Assembly (NCBI GenBank): GCA_964247055.1
Contig: OZ176054.1
Location: 2,976,001 to 3,040,000, forward strand
DNA from: Paragordius varius
Taxonomy: Eukaryota > Nematomorpha
Direction of reading: 5' to 3'
DNA: 64,000 nt
Shown one piece after another: positions 61,936 to 64,000 of the stretch (the stretch's first letter is position 1; each line of letters starts with the position of its first letter). A program made the translations under genes and the position numbers. The notes under the pieces were generated by a model, which did not search any database, had not been told where the DNA came from, and worked only from the letters and a program-made list of their open reading frames with translations.

Positions 61936-63308
61936 CAGCAAATACTTATTAATTCCCTATTCACCAATCGAAGGCTATTAAAATATGAATCTTTATGATT
62001 ATTATCTTTGCTAAAATTATTATAAAAAGAACTGGTTGACCATTTTACTATGGATATAAAATTTGGGAATATGGAAAATGTATTTGATTACACTAATCAA
62101 AAAATTAAAATGATAATTGATTCGATAGTGTTGATAGTTAAATGCAAAAAGCTATAGTATTTATTTTGTAACTGAAAGTTAAACCGAGTAACTGTATTAA
62201 AATTTTCTTAAATAAAATTATCACAAGAGTGTCCGCCAGCTTAATGAACCACACAATTGGATTATCAGTAATATTTTTCGAAAAATCCTTGTCCGTGTTC
62301 TATAACCTCTACTTTGAAAAGAGCTTGGCCAAGTTGACAATTGTTTTAATGAATTTAATACATTTATTATAATAATTTTTAATTGTACCACTACGTCCGA
62401 AATCGGGGTGAATACAAAAATATCCTGATGAAAATTATATATATTTATCATAACTACCGAAATTGCTAATTTTTTTAATTTATTTATTGCGTTGCCAAAA
62501 TCTGGAAACTCATATTTACCTATATAATATAAAAATAAAGAGCTTAAATTATTAAATTTTTTGATGGATAAAACAGGTAAAGATGAACTTTTAGAAATAT
62601 CCAATTTAAGGATATTATTTATTATGAATTAATATTTAAGGGTCTTAAAACTCTACAACACCTAACATTCAATAGTTAATAAATCTAGACTCTAATATTA
62701 AAAAATAAATGATAAGAAAAATGATAAATATTTGATAATTTCGCTTAGATTTAATATATAATATATTTTTTAAAATTTTAAAAGTCATATTTATATGAAT
62801 TTACGAAAATTATACTAACCCGCGAACTGAACATTGGGCACCCCTGTTTAAATATTTATATAGCCAATAATTAATCGAAACAAATGACAGCTTTAAAATT
62901 TAATTAAATTTTCTGCCGGACAATTATTTTTTAATGTTTAAATTCTAGTATACGCGAGTTTGTCCAACCTAGAATTATTTTGACGTCAAAAATTATTTTT
63001 ATAATATTACATCTAATTCGGATATCGGTTTATATACTATATATAATTGCTTTGAAATAAACATTTACTACAAAAGGTAATGAATGCAGTGTTTGATAAC
63101 AGACAATTACAATTTAAAATTAAACCATTTTATGTTTTAGTAAAGCTTAAAAATTAATCATGACATTGGGCCAAATTTTAAAATTTAGATTCCGAGGCCT
63201 TTTAAGCGCATTAAAAAGTATTTAAAAAAATTAAATTAATGCTCAACTTAACCTTTTTAGCCCATTTACTTGATTAGGGTTGTGTATAGCCGTGGTCCCC
63301 AACCTTAT
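61936..63308. other. Gene-free stretch with repeat-derived open frame
   Basis: A 127-codon open frame lies on the minus strand (62221-62604), but its middle (around 62390-62430, TCCGAAATCGGGGTG...ATATCCTGATGAAAAT) matches the edge of arm B near 26590-26630, so it is repeat sequence rather than a gene. Nothing else stands out. Confidence 0.5.
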
Positions 63309-63640
63309 GTAACACTTGGATACAACACATTCATTTAGTCCTTCGATTCAAATTGGTGTAGTTAGATACCCCAGGCCTGTTTAAAATTAAATTCTTTGAA
63401 AAATATGGAAGGAATCGAAACCATGGCAAAATTTTGCACTTATATAACCTTAATAAACCGAAATATATAAAAAAATTCATTCAAAAATACTTGATATTAG
63501 TTATTTTAAGCTAAAACCGAAGGTAAAAATTTACTCAACGTGACATGTGTGCAATGGTAAAATTGAAAAATAATACAAAAAAACCGCTTTTTCTATTTCT
63601 ATCGATGTTAGATGTAATCCAATTTGAATCGAAATGTTAA
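63309..63640 (+). mobile_element. TTAA-flanked MITE, family 1, internally deleted
   Basis: The left end TAACACTTGGATACAACACATTC is intact. After GATGTAAT the sequence jumps to the right end AATTTGAATCGAAATGTTAA, losing about 230 internal bases including the right hairpin. Confidence 0.85.
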
Positions 63641-64000
63641 TTCAGGCTACCATTTGAAAATAAAAATTCTTGCCCCCTCACCTACTCCCAAAAAATCCAA
63701 GATAAACAAGTAAAATTTATTATATAATTTTAAAAATCCCAATCATGAGATCCTTGCTGAAATATATTTTCATATCGGTGACAAATCTTGATAGTCTGCA
63801 CCTGAGATCCTCATTAATCTTCAATTTTTATTTTTAAATTAAATTTTCCAAATTTTTCGCGCCTCCCCTTAATTTTTATACGTCCTTGGGCGGAGCTTTG
63901 CCTCCTTTTGGGACCCACTAAGCATAATTAAGTATTAAATAATATGCATTTAATCATATTTTGACCGCAATATTCTTTTATTAAGATCAGTTGTTTCATT
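63641..64000. other. Window end, no feature seen
   Basis: No open frame, RNA or repeat recognised. A GGCGGAGCTTTG...GGGACCCACTAAGCATAATTA motif might be an element end, but no partner is in the window. Confidence 0.4.

Noticed and set aside
62221-62604. 127-codon minus-strand open frame as a gene
   Set aside because: Its centre matches repeat sequence at the edge of arm B (around 26590-26630); no domain and no splice context.

Overview
The window is AT-rich nuclear DNA of an animal, most likely an arthropod. Four spliced or single-exon host genes can be read. A CRF/DH44-type class B receptor, an actin N-acetyltransferase (NAA80) and a mitochondrial methylcrotonyl-CoA carboxylase all fit an insect-like genome. 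The exact lineage cannot be fixed from sequence alone. Some introns are extremely short (22, 25, 26, 28 and 37 bp) and lie beside ordinary introns of hundreds to thousands of bases. This is rare in animals and is the clearest lineage clue.

Layout. 1-1258: little beyond one weak exon candidate. 1259-4068 (minus): complete eight-exon CDK1. 4069-6733: gene-free, with one old TTAA-flanked MITE. 6734-16576 (plus): complete fifteen-exon MCCC2. Its introns hold a LINE tail, several MITEs and a near-perfect 522-bp foldback carrying a hammerhead-like ribozyme fold on each strand. 16752-17369 (minus): single-exon NAA80, tail-to-tail with MCCC2. 17641-19494 (plus): broken partial copy of the receptor gene found intact-looking further right. 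19500-41420: about 22 kb of nested inverted repeats, described below. 41816-42745: hAT-type MITE. 43666-52181, perhaps to 53189 (minus): class B receptor gene. 53190-64000: almost gene-free, with MITEs, microsatellites and a LINE tail.

The 22-kb block. Outer arms (19500-21900 and about 38930-41420) are inverted copies of each other. Inside is a second palindrome built as P-B-P-B'-P, where P is itself a roughly 1-kb palindrome and B/B' are roughly 3-kb arms. Later insertions interrupt it: a hAT transposon with perfect 8-bp target duplications (27026-30441), a TTAA MITE (22658-23217), a foldback made of about 20-bp tandem units (33735-36460), and a decayed Ty3/gypsy fragment (36890-38650). No gene that would explain the block was found. 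Its edge abuts the broken receptor copy, and the working receptor gene lies in the opposite orientation on the other side, so the locus records an inverted duplication.

The four host genes have no evident functional link: cell-cycle kinase, leucine catabolism, actin modification and neuropeptide signalling. Exon calls rest on reading frame, phase, GT/AG sites and remembered family sequences. No alignment or database search was run.
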